This document shows, in pieces, positions 1 through 12,271 of a stretch of 64,000 bases of DNA. Position numbers and translations under genes: made by a program. Source of the DNA: Quercus robur (Eukaryota; Streptophyta; Magnoliopsida; Fagales; Fagaceae); contig NC_065543.1 of NCBI RefSeq assembly GCF_932294415.1, forward strand, positions 27,795,530 through 27,859,529, in the 5' to 3' direction. Every line of letters starts with the position of its first letter. Position 1 is the first letter of the stretch. The notes beneath the pieces are model-generated. The model had not been told where the DNA came from and searched no databases. It saw only the letters and a list, made by a program, of their open reading frames with translations.

Positions 1-1070
1 AAGGCTTTTAGCAAGTCATAACACAAATACAATTCTAAAAACTGTAAAGAAACTTTAGGAAAACCTAAATTATGTTCTACAGCATCTCTCCTCTGAATTT
101 TGCACTAAAGAGCCTTTAAATAGGTCAAGAAATTCTATTACAAGTTGAATTCCCGTTTGGAGAAAATCCCAAGTTTTAAGGCTTCACTTAACCGACCTTT
201 TTGGCCCATTTAATTTTAGAATTCGGACTTTTGGTAAACTACAAAGTTGTATCCCTTTAAGTTAGCTTTTCAGCTCAACTTGAATCATCTCGATTGGACA
301 TCTGAACCGAAAGTTATGCTCCAAATACTAACTAGTGTGCAAGTTGGAATCCTAATCCGAATTGGACTTGGATTAGGTGCAAATTTCCTTTGATTCCTTG
401 CTCCAATTATACTTGAATTTAATTGGGTTGGCCTTCTTTGACTTCATCATGACCCTTGTATAATTAAAGTCCATTATCTTTTTTTTTGCACAAATTCACT
501 TATTTATTTCATTATCCTACAAAAGACAAATTCACGCATTAAAATTCAATTAAGCACAAAATTGATTATTTAGCATTATTCTAAAATCAACTATAAAATG
601 TATGAATTAACTCAAAATAAGTATGATAATGCTTTCTAATAATAATATAAATATGCAAAATTAAGCTATTATCAATGGTGTTCACTTGCATACCCCTATT
701 TCACCCTCTAGTATGGTTGGGATAGATTTAAATTGCTATTATTGTCATTATCTTTTATTTCTTCTCTTATTTGATGGACAGATGATAGTCTTATTATATT
801 CCACAACAATGTCCAGGATTCAAACAAACTATGGAATTATCATGGTTCGTTGATAATCCATACTAGTAAGTGTTTATTTTGGAATCAATGACCTTAGGTT
901 AGTAGGCACCTCTTAGCTTCCTCCATGAGAATGCACAAGATTCAACTTCATCCCCAAGTTTAATGTAGCAAAAAAAATATATATATATATTTATTTTTCA
1001 ACTAAGGTATTTGTTGAAGTCTATAATAGGAAAATTATTCTCACCTCAGTTAAATGAAATATTATTAAGT
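1..1070. other. Unassigned AT-rich sequence left of the first solo LTR
   Basis: No conserved coding sequence or clear repeat ends were recognised. A short A/T microsatellite sits near 968-992. The last five bases before 1071 (TAAGT) are the left target-site duplication of the adjacent solo LTR. Confidence 0.5.
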
Positions 1071-4000
1071 TGTGAGAGACCAAAACATTTGGGATCTCTT
1101 AAAAAGAGATGGTATCGGCACCTCTCCTTTGGGAATTTTGTTTATTGTGGAATCGTCACTTATTTTTTATTGACTACAAAGTTAAGGGGAAAAAAAATAG
1201 AATACATAAATAACATCGAGTTCTTATTTATTTGAACAATTACAATTGATAGAAAGAAACTTTACATGGCTTTGGTCCTAATTAAAATCTAAGTAAAGAA
1301 TTACAAAGCTATTTGTCCTAGTTACAATCTATCAACAAAAAACTACTCTACAAACCTAAGATCTATGGTTCGGGGGCTAGCTTATAGGATAGGAAGGTGT
1401 TAGGCACCCATCATACTCGGATAAAATCCAGTCTTCTAGACTCTAACGATCATTTAAGTACCCATTAACATATAGTAATGAGAAGCAACATGTGTTTAAA
1501 TGATAAATCTAAGATTAAGTCAAGAAGTGGACTTTTATGAATCTACTCTTTTTAAAACAAGAGTAAATTTTGAAAAAGGTATTTTAGATCTGTTTTTTAT
1601 TACAACATAAGAAATTAAGAAAATATTTTAAATATGTTTTTGTTAGTAAGAAAATGCTGAGTTTTGGAGAGAAAAATATACATATGTTTTTACTTAGAAA
1701 GAAAAATAGTAGAGAAAAATCCAAATATGTTTTTATTTAGAAAGAAAAATAGTAGAGAAAAATCTAGATCTGTTTTTATTTAGACAGAAAACATGAGATT
1801 TGAGAGAAAAATCTAGATTTGTTTTTATTTAGAAAGAAAAACAATAGAGAAAAATCCAGATCTATTTTATTTAGATAGAAAACATGATATTTGAGAGAAA
1901 TATCTAGATCTATTTTTATTGAAAAAAAAAAGAAAAAAAAGAAGAAAGAGATTTCAAGAAAGAGTTATAGATTCATAATAGAAACTTCATACATCATCTT
2001 GGATCTATTATGCATGAATCATGGGTTATCATATGAACAGATTCATTAAGAAATATGAAAGCATGTTATGAATAAACTTTAAACAAGTATGCAATCAACA
2101 TGTGAATAAAAAAGAACTAATAAATAAATTACTTACTGTTGAGGGGAAAATTTTGATGTTCCCAAATATAATATGGGATAGCCAAACCGAAACTCGACGA
2201 TGGACTCTTGAAATAAAGCCCAAAAGCTTTCGATGTCGTGTAAGCCTAGGCAAGTGATAGAGGCTACACCTTGACAAGAAGACAACAACAAAGCACAATA
2301 AACACATTACTGTTGTTAGTTTGTTATATTATTAGTCTTTTTACAGCATCATAGTTCAAATTAGTCCTTCAGTGGTAAGGGTAAAATTACACTTAGTCCA
2401 GAAAAAACAGATTTAAACAGTCCAATAGTCGATGATTAAATAGGTTTAGGAATGTGTTAATTCCTGGGGGTCCTTGCATGTGTCGGCCAGGAGAGTTCAT
2501 TGTACTTTTAGCCATCATTACATTGATGCAAGGGAAAAGTTCAATTGTTACATATAAATTATATCCTTCAACCCTTAAATAAAAAGTAAAAATTAAAGGT
2601 TCCATGGGAAGAGATAGTTTCCAAAACATTATGGCCTTCATCATAATAATACTAAACAAGGATTAAAGGCTTCATTGTCACAAATAAAAGAGGAAAAATA
2701 GGATGGAATGAAGGGAGAGAGGGATCCCAGCTCAGTACAGCAAGTATTAGACTAAGATTTTGTTGAGTGTGTGCTCATAAGGCATGAATGAGACAATGTG
2801 GTTTGTTTTGAGTGAGTGGGATGAGATTAACTTTGAGGTTAAGGCTTTTTATGAGTAGTGGTTTGTTTGTGAGTAGCGGGAGGCATTTATGAGCCGTGAT
2901 TGTGTAAAAGAGAGGAAAGAATGTTTGAGGTTAGATGAATGTGGGCTGGAGGGGATGAGTAGTGAGCTTAAGGAGAACTAAACTACTAGCAAAATGGCAA
3001 ATAGACCAGGGGTTTCAGAGGGAGTAGCTATCCCTGTGGGCTGAGATGCTTATCTTTTTATAATGGAGCTTTAGGGAAGCATTAATTAACATGAGTCCAA
3101 AAAACATAGGGTTAATCAGAGGTAGAGAACCAGGGTTAATCCTCCTGGGATTTTTGGTTAGAAGTAGAAGGCTTGCTTTATGGGCTGCTTTGCTTCTTTG
3201 GGTAATGATGGGATTTTGCATTAAATGTCAGGATTTTTGGGGCTGAGCTTAATCAATGTGATTGGGGCGTGTATCAAGAGTAAATCCTAAAGTTACAACT
3301 AAGATTTAGACCCCCAAGAAGTAAGATTCAATACCCCAAGCTAGGTGTCAAGTTCTAAGCCTACTTTAGGGGGTTCTGCTAGAGGTCCTTTTATGCCCTC
3401 CAAACCACATGTTCCCAATTTTTCCCCTTTAGAATTCATGGGCTTGGCACATGAATTACGTCTTGAATGTTTTTAACATTTTTAGCATTAATTTGTTAGA
3501 GTTTGGATAATTTGGTTTCAGCTCCCCTTCCGCTGGAGGTGCAATCTTGGGGAAAATGATGGAGTTCCATCATTCTTTAGACTTTAGCTAATATTACAGC
3601 CCTTGGGCACTGTTCACGTCAGGTAGAGGGCGGTAGCAAACTGATGGGACAGCCGTTAGTCCATTCTCAAAGGCTTAGTTCTTCTTGTATGAGTCTCTAG
3701 TTGCTCTTTTTGGTTAGGGATGAACGAGGGCTGGTTGCCTACTCTCAATCCTTTGCCTCCTACTGGTTTTTTTTTTGTTTGGGCTTGCTTACATGGGCTG
3801 GTCCCTTTGGGCTAGGTTGTGTGCATCCTACAAAATAGTCATAACACATGTTTGCCATGGGTTTTTATCCCTCATGGACTTTTGTTAGTGAATAGTTTGA
3901 GTTTTTTCATAGATACTTGCAATGGGCCTTTGGGCAATTAGTTGTATTGATTGAAATAATAGGACAAGTTTCAAATACTTTTGTAAATAACACTTACAAT

Positions 4001-5515
4001 GATGAATTCCATATTGCAAATAATGTTCATGGTTCTTAATAATTTAAATGATGAACTTGTGGGTTTGAATATTTGACCACGGGTGTTGAAGGTATATATT
4101 ATAGATGTCGTGATGCAAATGATGTTCATGTATTTCATGGGTTTATAATACAAGAACATGATCCTCAAGATAGCTCTCAATGAGTTTTTTCATAAGATGA
4201 TTGCCATGGTCCTTTTTTGCCACGGTAACATTTTACCATGATATTTTTTCTTTGCCAAGCATTGATAATCTTCGGCTCTTTTTCTTTTTGATAAAGTAGT
4301 GCCAATTAAAATTGGGCTTCGATGTTGCCAATGAGAATTGGGCTTTGATGTTGCCAATAAGAATAGGGTTTTGGATGAATAAATTGCCATGGGTTTAAAT
4401 CATGGGCTTTGATTATTGAATTCCATTGATAAAATTGTTTTGCCATGGACTTGAATCATGGCTTTTCAAATATTGCCAAGCATAAGTATTCTTGGGCTTT
4501 AAATAGAATAGGATGTGTGTATTTGAAAGTAAATAGGTGGTACTTAAATAAAATTAGGTGTAAAAAAAGTACCCTAACACTTACTTGCATGAATTCTTTA
4601 AAAAAATGGGGGAATTGCTTTAGAAGTTTGAGAGAAAGTATCTCTCTAAAATCTAAAGCATTAGCACTAAACAAAAAAGAAAATCTTAAAGTCAAACTTC
4701 CAAAGTTTCTTTTACGTTAAGGGGAGAGGGATGTTGAATTTTGGTTTTTCTCCTCTATTTATAGAGGTGTATCTGCTTAAAAAATAAGTTAGGGTTGCTT
4801 TAGAAGTTAGTAGACATGAATTAGGTCAGATTTTATCTCAAAAAATTGAATTTGATGAGTTTTGACCTGAACAAAATGTATCTAGGCCCATTTTGCAATT
4901 TGTGCTATTGAAGTGTTGATTGGTACTTTCCAATTGCTGATTGGCACTCCTAACAGCTTCACCCGATTCTGTCTTTTTGCACGTTTTGGACTCTTTTTTG
5001 GGCGTTTTTCTGAGCTGGGAATTATACTTGGACGTGTATTGAACTCATATTCCTGATAAAATTCACCTTAACTTGATAATTAGATGTTTAAAATAATTAT
5101 CTCAAAGATAATCACCCTAAAACTTAATTATTAGTTTAATTTTTAACATTTTCAAATTATTTCTTTTATTCCCATGCAACCAAACTTATTTTAACAAAAC
5201 TACTTAACCAATTACAAAAATTAATTTAATTAATTTTAATTATTAACCAATCAAAATTAATTTCAATTAATCTCATGTGATTAATTCCTCCCAAAGAAAT
5301 GCATGCATGCCGTTAAAATTTAATACTGTGATGTCTTTTGATCCGATCGCTTGATTTAGGTATAGAGTTGTGATCGTTAGAATCTCAAAATCATTTTTAT
5401 GATATGTGATGAATGGACTTAATGAGTGAAATGCAATCATGATTTTTGAGTGCTTAGAATGATTATTTGGTCATCTCTCAAGGTTAAATTATGGGTGCAA
5501 AATTGAGTGTCTACA
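1071..5515 (+). mobile_element. Very large solo LTR (4,445 bp), copy A, TSD TAAGT
   Basis: Starts TGTGAGAGACC and ends GAGTGTCTACA, that is TG...CA, and is flanked by perfect 5-bp duplications TAAGT (1066-1070 and 5516-5520). The same start and end recur at 39498-41426 and 44838-48970. Near the start it has a GGAAGGTGTTAGGCACCC block at about 1392-1409. That block and the AATGAGGTGTCTACA-type end resemble what I remember of LTRs from the Ty3/gypsy Tat/Ogre group; this lineage call is tentative. No primer-binding site or coding domain follows the LTR, so it is solo. Some interior sequence may be nested insertions that I did not resolve. Confidence 0.8.
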
Positions 5516-5520
5516 TAAGT

Positions 5521-6690
5521 ATTTCAAGAGTAAACATGATGTAGTACTATAAAGTATAAACCAATAAAAGTTATTAGCAAATCTTGTAGTTTAACTACTT
5601 CTTGGTTGGTGTGTCCATAACATTCAGTGTTCAAATCTCTCACCCTACATTGTAAATTTGTAACTATCCAACTAAAAAAAGAAAAAGAAAAAAAATGGTA
5701 AGTCATCTAATACAAAAATTAATTTTCCACATGACTTTTTGAATATATATTATTATTTTTAGTTGGCCTTATGTAGTAAAATATGATTAGGATGCAAAGG
5801 AAGAAGAGAAAAAAGAAAAGAAAAAATTTTAATTTAGAACCATATTTCCATTTCCTTTTAGAAGAATTACTAGTTTAATTTTTTTTCTTAAAGTGATATT
5901 CCCACGTTGGGTGGTGGTTTTCAAAATGGAATTTGCTTAATATATGGGCTGTAATTTAATTTTAAAGCATCCAATAGGCCTATACCTCTTATCCCAAAAC
6001 GAATGAAGTATCTTATATCTATATATATCTGAGATGCTTCTAACCAATTGGGTTTTTTTTTTCTCTAAACAGAGCTTGGATACTTCATTTTTTTGGTTCA
6101 GCGGATCCAACCACAAATTAGTCTAAACCATTAATTATTATAAAAAGAATGAAAAAAAAAAAAAAAAACATAAATGGAAAATGTTAATCTTCTTTCTTCT
6201 AACTTTTTAATCAAAGATGCTTCACTATCGGCTACGCACTAAAATTTTTCCAGCTATTCAAACCAACACAACGAATCCACTAAAGGATAATATAATATTT
6301 TCATAAAGCAATACTTTTTTTTAATAGGTAGATATATTAGATAATGGGAATAAAGAGGTAGTGTTCAAATAAAAAATATTAAATACTTCTTATCAATACA
6401 TATATATGAAATACAACACCAAAAAAGATGTTACTCGAACCAATGCAATACTTAATTACCATTATTTTTGAGTGGAGTTGTGATATGTCTTTGTGTTAGA
6501 ATCCATTTCCCTCTCCCTTGTGTGTGTGTTTGTTTCTCCAAAAAAAAAAAAAAAATGCAATACTTAATATTGTTATATAATTTGTACTCTATAACCATTG
6601 AAGGGTCCTTCTACTATATCTTTACTTTTTATTTATTTTTATTTTATTTTATTTTTTATTGGGTATAGTATCCACCTCAATCTCAACAGT
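5521..6690. other. Mostly unassigned AT-rich spacer
   Basis: Apart from the SINE-like segment near its left end, this stretch has no recognisable gene. It holds A/T homopolymers, a 19-base A run near 6152, and long T/A-rich ORF-like frames with no protein similarity that I recognise. Confidence 0.4.
5555..5697 (+). mobile_element. tRNA-derived SINE-like element
   Basis: A pol III-like A-box region (TAGTTTAACTACTTC, near 5586-5600) is followed by a B-box-like GTGTTCAAATCTC near 5628-5640, then a short body and an A-rich tail (about 5671-5696). This layout is typical of plant SINEs. Target duplications were not identified, so the left boundary is approximate. Confidence 0.5.
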
Positions 6691-6694
6691 AAAT

Positions 6695-6945
6695 TTGGGG
6701 TCCGTTTGGATACTGTTTATTTTGCTGAAAACTTAAAACATTGTAACAAAATAATTTTTAAATGTATGAATAGTACTATGAGACCCATTTTTAATGAAAG
6801 TTTTGTTGAAAAAAGAGGCTTATTGGTTTTGTGAATAGTGCACGGGACCCACTGGTTACTCAGAAATGTGCTTCTAAAAAAAAAAAAAAAAAAAAAAAAA
6901 ACACAGATGCAAGGACTTGGATGCAATCCAAACGCATACTTGGTG
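6695..6945. mobile_element. MITE-like element, GTTTGGAT-type termini
   Basis: Left end has GGTCCGTTTGGATAC and right end has TGCAATCCAAACGCATAC, forming imperfect terminal inverted repeats. The interior has the GTGAATAGTGCACGGGACCC text common to a widespread plant hAT-like MITE group (recalled, not searched). An A tract of about 25 bases lies at 6877-6900. The target duplication is not clear. Confidence 0.5.
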
Positions 6946-7499
6946 TTTTAATCCTGACCTTTCATATAAAATTTTAATGGATACTAGTTACCGGTAGAGT
7001 AGGTAAGCATATAATATACAAATAAAATAAAAAATTAGATGGTTATCTCTCTGGTGTTCTCTTAGCGCTCTCTCTAGCATTCTTCCAGGTCTCTCACTCT
7101 CCCAAAATCATAAAAATGTTTTTGATATTGTTAAAGGTAAGACTCAAAACGATAAAACCCTAAATTCAATGTCTTTTTTTTTTTGCTTTTTCTTCCCCCT
7201 TTTTCCTTTCTTTGTTTTTTGGGGCAACCCATTTGTAAAAGTAGATATATACAATTTCAAATGATTATTGTTGACTTTCTTGTGGGTATTGGGTACGGGG
7301 TGGGTGGGGAGGACTCCGTAATCTTATCATGATTTTTGAATTTGAGTCTATTTGTTCTGTTGGAGTAGCACGTGTGATATGTATGTGGGTTTGTGTTATT
7401 TTATTCAAATAGATCCTACAAATAATTATAAAGTCCATGTTTTTGTGAATTAAATCAATAATATGATTATGTTTTCTTATAGCATTAGAATTGGCTTTA

Positions 7500-8035
7500 G
7501 AGCATTAGTATTATAGTAGGGGAAATTATGGTGTACTTCCGGAATACCATAAATGCATACTCCCTCCTCTCGCATGAATTGTGAGTTCTACTAATTAAAT
7601 TCATAGTGGGACCTACCATTTATGTAAGAGGGAGAGAGTACGCATTTATGGTACTTTAGGAGTACCTAATAATTTTCCTTATAGTAGGCATTTTGCTAAA
7701 ATGCTAAATTTATTATCAAAATATAGTAAAAGTGGGTTGCATTAATGGAGCAAAACCCATTTCTTTTTGCTGCTAAGCTACAGTGCACACAATAGCTAAG
7801 ATGGTAAAAACAAATTTATTAAAATATATATTATTTAATTATATTGGTGGTGGTGTTTGTTGTTTATTGTAGTAAATATATTATTTTATTGTGTTGTTTA
7901 TAATATTTTATTGTTTTAAATGCTAAAATAAAACCACTAATTTGAGTTTTTTGTAAAGTGAGGTGGTTAAATGGATAAAGTAACTTTTTGTAGTGCCAAA
8001 TTGCTAAAATTTTGACACCACCAATGCTGATGCTC
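7500..8035. mobile_element. PIF/Harbinger-like nonautonomous element, TSD TTA
   Basis: Termini GAGCATTAGTATT and (reverse complement of right end) GAGCATCAGCATT, flanked by TTA on both sides (7497-7499, 8036-8038). The 3-bp TWA duplication and GAGCAT-type ends fit PIF/Harbinger MITEs. It contains a second nested MITE at 7521-7678. Its right half shares AT-rich text (TTTATTGTAGTA...ATATTATTTTATTG) with the larger element at 8227-9708. Confidence 0.65.
7521..7678. mobile_element. Nested 158-bp MITE with long inverted repeats, TSD TTATAGTAGG
   Basis: The two ends pair over roughly 60 bp (GGAAATTATGG... against GGAAAATTATTAGG..., both running into ACCATAAATGC). It is bracketed by exact copies of TTATAGTAGG at 7511-7520 and 7679-7688. 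A 9-10 bp duplication suggests Mutator-like mobilisation. It interrupts the Harbinger-like element, so it is younger. Confidence 0.7.
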
Positions 8036-8226
8036 TTATTATTCCAATTATGGTTGGTTAGTGCTTAAAGATTGATTATATATATTGAGAATCTAATAGG
8101 GTTCTATTGAAACAATAAATTTTGGTTTAGCTAAGAGATAAAATGAAGACTTTAAAATCTTAAATTTACAAGTTCTGGGATATATTGTATGCTAGATAAA
8201 ATTTCAAATAATCAACAAAGTAATTA

Positions 8227-9708
8227 GAGCATTTGCAGTAGTGTAGCTAAATAGCTATATAGCTATTTTAGCTACACCAAAACACAAAAAAGAGGGTTGC
8301 AGCAATGGTGCTAAACCTAAAAATTTTAGCTTCTCAGCTACAGTGCACATCTATCTTTAGATGTGCACTGTAGCTCAAAGGTTAAAAAAAAAAAAAAAAA
8401 AAAAAAAACAAACAAACAAACAAACAAACAACAACAACGACAACAACTATTTTATGTTGCGTTCACACTGAATCAGAATATTTTAAAAATATTTTTTCTT
8501 TTCTTTTTTTCTCTCCTCTTTTCCATTTCTGCCCGTTGCTCCTCTCTACTCAGTCCTCACACTTTATTTTTGCCCGTTGCCGCCGACCAAGCCCCTGCCC
8601 AGCGCTGATCGAAACCCCAGCCCAGTGCCGACCACTCTTTGCGTTCTCCACAACTCCACCCCCCCTCTCTCTTTGCTATCTCATGCCTAGCGCCGACGTG
8701 GGTCTCTATCTCGCATTTTCTCTCTCTAGATCTCCACCTCAAAGGCCGAACCTTCGAGCTCCACCCTCTCTTTGCTATCTCATGCCTAGCGTCGATGTGG
8801 GTTTGTGTTTGTGTTTTCAGATCTGTTGTGGGCAATGGGCTTGTGTTTGTGTTTGTGGCAGTGGGCTTGTGTTTTTCGATCTATGGGCATTTTGGCACAA
8901 TTGATGAAATATTTGGGGGTATTTTGTTTACAGTGTTTTCCGATGTGGTTGTTGTGGGGGCGGTGGTGAAGATAGAGTGAAAGAGAAAGAAAGACAAAGC
9001 TAAAGTAGAAAAACAAAAATGCAAGTGAAGATAGAGTGAAGATAAAGAGGAGTATACGTGTGTGGAGGAGAAAAACAAAGAGTAAAAAAGAAAAAAAAAA
9101 AAGAAACATGTATTTGGATGAAACCAAATAAGATAATGGGAAAAATAAAATAAAGAATAATAAGAAATTAAAATTAAGAAATGTTACCACAATATTTTTG
9201 CAATAAATTTTAAGTGATAGGTTATTACTATCTAATATTGGTGAGAAAAAAATAATTTTTTTGATGGTGGTGGTGGTTGCGGTTGCGGTGGCGGTGGTGG
9301 TAGTGACAGTGGTGGTGGTAGTGGCTGTGATTGTTGTTTATTGTAGAGAATATATTATTCTATCATGCGGCGGTGGCGGAATAGTCGGCGGTGGTGGAAG
9401 AGTTGGTAGCAGTGGCGGTGGCGGCAATAGTGGCAGCGGTAGCGATTGCGGTGGTGATGGAAGAGTTAGTGGCGACGGCGGTAGTGATAGCGGTAGTGGT
9501 TGCGGGTAGTTGTGATTGTTGTTTATTGTAGTAGATATATTATTTTATTGTAGGAGATATATTATTTTATTGTGATGTTTATATTATTTTATTGTGTTGA
9601 AAGCTAAAATAGATCTACTACTGCAGCATGTGTGTAGGTAAAATTAAATAAATTAACTTTTGGTGAAGTTAAAAAGCTAAATTTTTATCTCTATTACTAT
9701 GGATGCTC
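8227..9708. mobile_element. Large PIF/Harbinger-like nonautonomous element, TSD TTA
   Basis: Termini GAGCATTTGCAGTAG and (right end, reverse complement) GAGCATCCATAGTAA, with TTA on both sides (8224-8226, 9709-9711). At 1,482 bp it is bigger than its neighbour at 7500-8035 but shares terminal and subterminal text. The interior carries an A20+ tract, a CAAA/CAAC tract, a GC-richer segment with a 100-bp-spaced duplication (CTCTCTTTGCTATCTCATGC at 8668 and 8768), and a GGN-rich minisatellite. No transposase was seen. Confidence 0.6.
9262..9510. repeat. GGN-rich minisatellite (GGTGGTGGC/GGTAGTGGC units)
   Basis: Degenerate trinucleotide-based repeat, mostly G, T and C on this strand, inside the large Harbinger-like element. 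It creates a Val/Gly-rich open frame that is a composition artefact, not a gene. Confidence 0.7.
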
Positions 9709-9711
9709 TTA

Positions 9712-10371
9712 TATAGCAGCTGACATAACTGTGGGTGGGTAAGAATAAGATGGGGCTGTATAGGTGATAGTGATTTTTCCCTCCTATCTTGATGGATTCA
9801 CAAGAAGTGTACCAATCAAGGAAAAGAGAAATTATAAGAATGACGTTGGAAGGGAAATTGCAGAAAAGTTGGCAAAGGAAGCAAAGAAGAATGAGCTGAT
9901 ATAGTGATATTGAGTTCTTCAGAGTTCAGGCAGACAGGCACTATCAAGAGCCTTGGGTGATTACTGCCTGAAGGAAGATGGGGTTATTTCTGTGCCAGAT
10001 GTGACATAAAGAAACATAACTAGCAGAGATATATTGGTTATATTGGAAATAGATGGGGTATGCATTTTCTTGATGATGGTTGCAACTTGCAACTCTCTCT
10101 TTTCCTCTCTTTTGGCTAGGACGTTCCAACTTTCTCTTAAGCTCACAATGGCTCACTATTTTTCTCCTCTTATTCGCAACTCATTATAATTTCCATTGTC
10201 ATTGTGAGTAGATATTTTAGAATGACGAAATACTCAGTTGTCAGCTACAGAGCTATTGAGTAGTAAGCAAGTTCTAAATATTTCAATGAAACTTATATTT
10301 TCTATGAAAATTATACTGTATTAATTTCAGTCTTTAATATATTAACATATTTATGTATAAATCTAGCCATA
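9712..10371. other. Unassigned spacer
   Basis: No recognisable gene or repeat boundary between the Harbinger-like element and the next MITE. Confidence 0.4.
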
Positions 10372-10380
10372 GTTAATTAA

Positions 10381-10548
10381 GAGAAGTGCTATGTCCAAAA
10401 TATTTTCACAACAAATCATAAGTGGCAAGTTGTTATTGGCTCTAATTTGAATTCACAACTTAAATTATTTTTTTGTCCACCTATAACAACTAATAACAAC
10501 CTACCGCTTAAGATTTGCTGTAAAAATGTTATGGATATAATATTTCTC
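10381..10548. mobile_element. 168-bp MITE with 9-bp TSD GTTAATTAA
   Basis: Ends pair over about 56 bp (GAGAAGTGCTATGTCC... against GAGAAATATTATATCC..., both reaching AAGTTGTTATT/AGGTTGTTATT). Exact GTTAATTAA flanks at 10372-10380 and 10549-10557 give a 9-bp duplication, typical of Mutator-like MITEs. Similar text appears near 9180-9240 and 48236-48350. Confidence 0.75.
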
Positions 10549-11004
10549 GTTAATTAATTTTGTTAATCTTTTTATTAATATATTTATTTTATGGTATATT
10601 TTATGGTTTTGATAACTATGCTACTAGCTAGAAGGTTTATTTCTTCTTTTTAGAAGTCAAGAACGTGACAACGTTTATCATGCGGGTACACCATACAACA
10701 TTATGTGTGCTCAAAGGACTATTTTTTTTTTTTTTTCATTTAATTTTTTCTTTTACAGATTCTTTGAAATTGGGTTATTTCAGATTAATTAATATGTTCA
10801 CTTCGATATTTATGTTGCTATTTGGAAGAGCAAAAAAAGGAATAGAAAAGGTTCATAAAGAATATCATTTTTAATTGAATATGGATAAAATAAAATAAAA
10901 AGTGGTGTTTTTTTAGAACTCTTAACTACATGTGGGTAAGAAACATTTTAATTGGAATGAATGGGCTAAAGAGTGGATAGATTATACCACAAATTGTGTT
11001 TGTA

Positions 11005-11019
<15 letters not shown>

Positions 11020-11038
<19 letters not shown>

Positions 11039-11764
11039 AGGGTCACGTTTTTTAGGCCCGGCCCAAGAGGCTTGGAACCTTAGACCAGTGAGCCCGATAC
11101 AATGAATTTGTAGAGAGTGGGCCAAAGAGGTAGGCTTTAGTACATGGACGATGGCAATCGCGGTGTTCTTTTATGGATCATGTTTGCCGTATAACGATCA
11201 TCATGGTGTTCTTTATGGTTGAGTGGAGACAAACTGAGCTCCTTCGAGAGGATTGGTTCTCGGTACGGCCTAAGGAACCATTTTCGATGCCTCTGGGGTG
11301 TTGGGGGTCCCTGCGCCCCCCCTCTCTCTGTTTCTCTTTACTCTCATTTTATAGTAGTTTTCTTCCTCCTGAATGGGGTCCCTAGGGTAGGTACTTGTTC
11401 CATCAGCTCTTCCCTCCAACTGTTGGGAGTGGTTGTAAGGACAGAGAAGTATGGTCGTGTCAGGCACAAGGCACTGAATGCAATAATGGCAGTCTTTCCT
11501 TCTAACACTTTCATTGTCCTTTTCCGTTTTAGTACTTTTCCCGCTCCGTGGGATAATAGGGAGCGTCATTACCGGTGGCAAGTTACTTCCCCTATCCTCG
11601 GCTGCACTGTGCCGAGGAGGGCTTTCCCCGTGACCGAAGGGGGCTCTCCCCGTGGCTGAGGAAGGGCTTTTCCTCCCCGCGACCGAGGAGGGATTTTTCC
11701 CTTGGGCTGGACCTTTGGCCCAATATAGACATCGACATGGGCCTACTGGTCCTTTACCCCCACA
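11020..11764 (+). mobile_element. Solo LTR (745 bp), TSD ATATG, starting in a (TG)n tract
   Basis: GC-richer block ending TTTACCCCCACA and flanked by ATATG on both sides (11015-11019 and 11765-11769). Its left end is a (TG)9 run followed by TAGGGTCACG, so the terminal TG seems to have expanded into a microsatellite. Near the right end, at about 11605-11700, are three to four imperfect copies of a roughly 28-bp unit built on CCGAGGAGGGCTTTCCCCGTGA. No coding domain is present. The lineage is not identified. Confidence 0.65.
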
Positions 11765-11769
11765 ATATG

Positions 11770-12270
11770 TATTGAATTTTCGTAGGTGTCATATATTGAC
11801 TAGTGTGTGATATATTTTTTGGATATTTAATAATAATAAAAAATAATGAAAAGTGGATTTCTAGTGTAATTAATAATTTGTTCACCATCTTTCCTCTTGG
11901 GCACTGCAATGTATGGAGGTGGTGGTGGGCCGTTCTTCTTCAATCAAATGTTGGAATGTGAAGATAGGATCGATCGATGCTGATTAGATTACTGAAACTG
12001 TGAATGAAAAAGATGAGCCTGCCATGTTTGTTGAGGCTAAAGTTTTTTTTTTTTTTTTTTTTTTTTGACTGAAAAAGGTAGGTTAAAATATTAGGTAAGC
12101 CAAAACAAACATGTCACGTTTTTTATGACTTAGGAGCTCCTCTATTTTAGCTGTGAGTGCCTAAATTTGCAGGGCTAATGCCGCTGCATCTTGAGGTGTG
12201 TTAGACTCCATCTGGGTGTTGAAAAGGGTAGAGCTATGTTTTGAAACTAGGGTTTGAAGTCGTCCCCACA
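11770..12270. other. Unassigned spacer with T24 tract
   Basis: No gene recognised. A run of about 24 T lies at 12043-12066. The right part may belong to the 5' untranslated region of the minus-strand LTR element described next. Confidence 0.4.
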
Positions 12271-12271
12271 G

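Noticed and set aside
4445..4720. 91-codon ORF on + and its 79-codon shadow on -
   Set aside because: Within solo LTR copy A; mutually overlapping frames with no domain.
8536..9190. Several overlapping ORFs of 90-134 codons on both strands
   Set aside because: They overlap in opposite frames within a low-complexity transposon interior, begin without recognisable motifs, and reflect base composition.
9261..9509. Val/Gly-rich ORF of 82 codons
   Set aside because: It is the translation of a GGN minisatellite inside a transposon; no protein-like complexity.
11219..11659. 146-codon ORF on the plus strand
   Set aside because: It lies wholly within a GC-rich solo LTR defined by ATATG duplications; no domain recognised.
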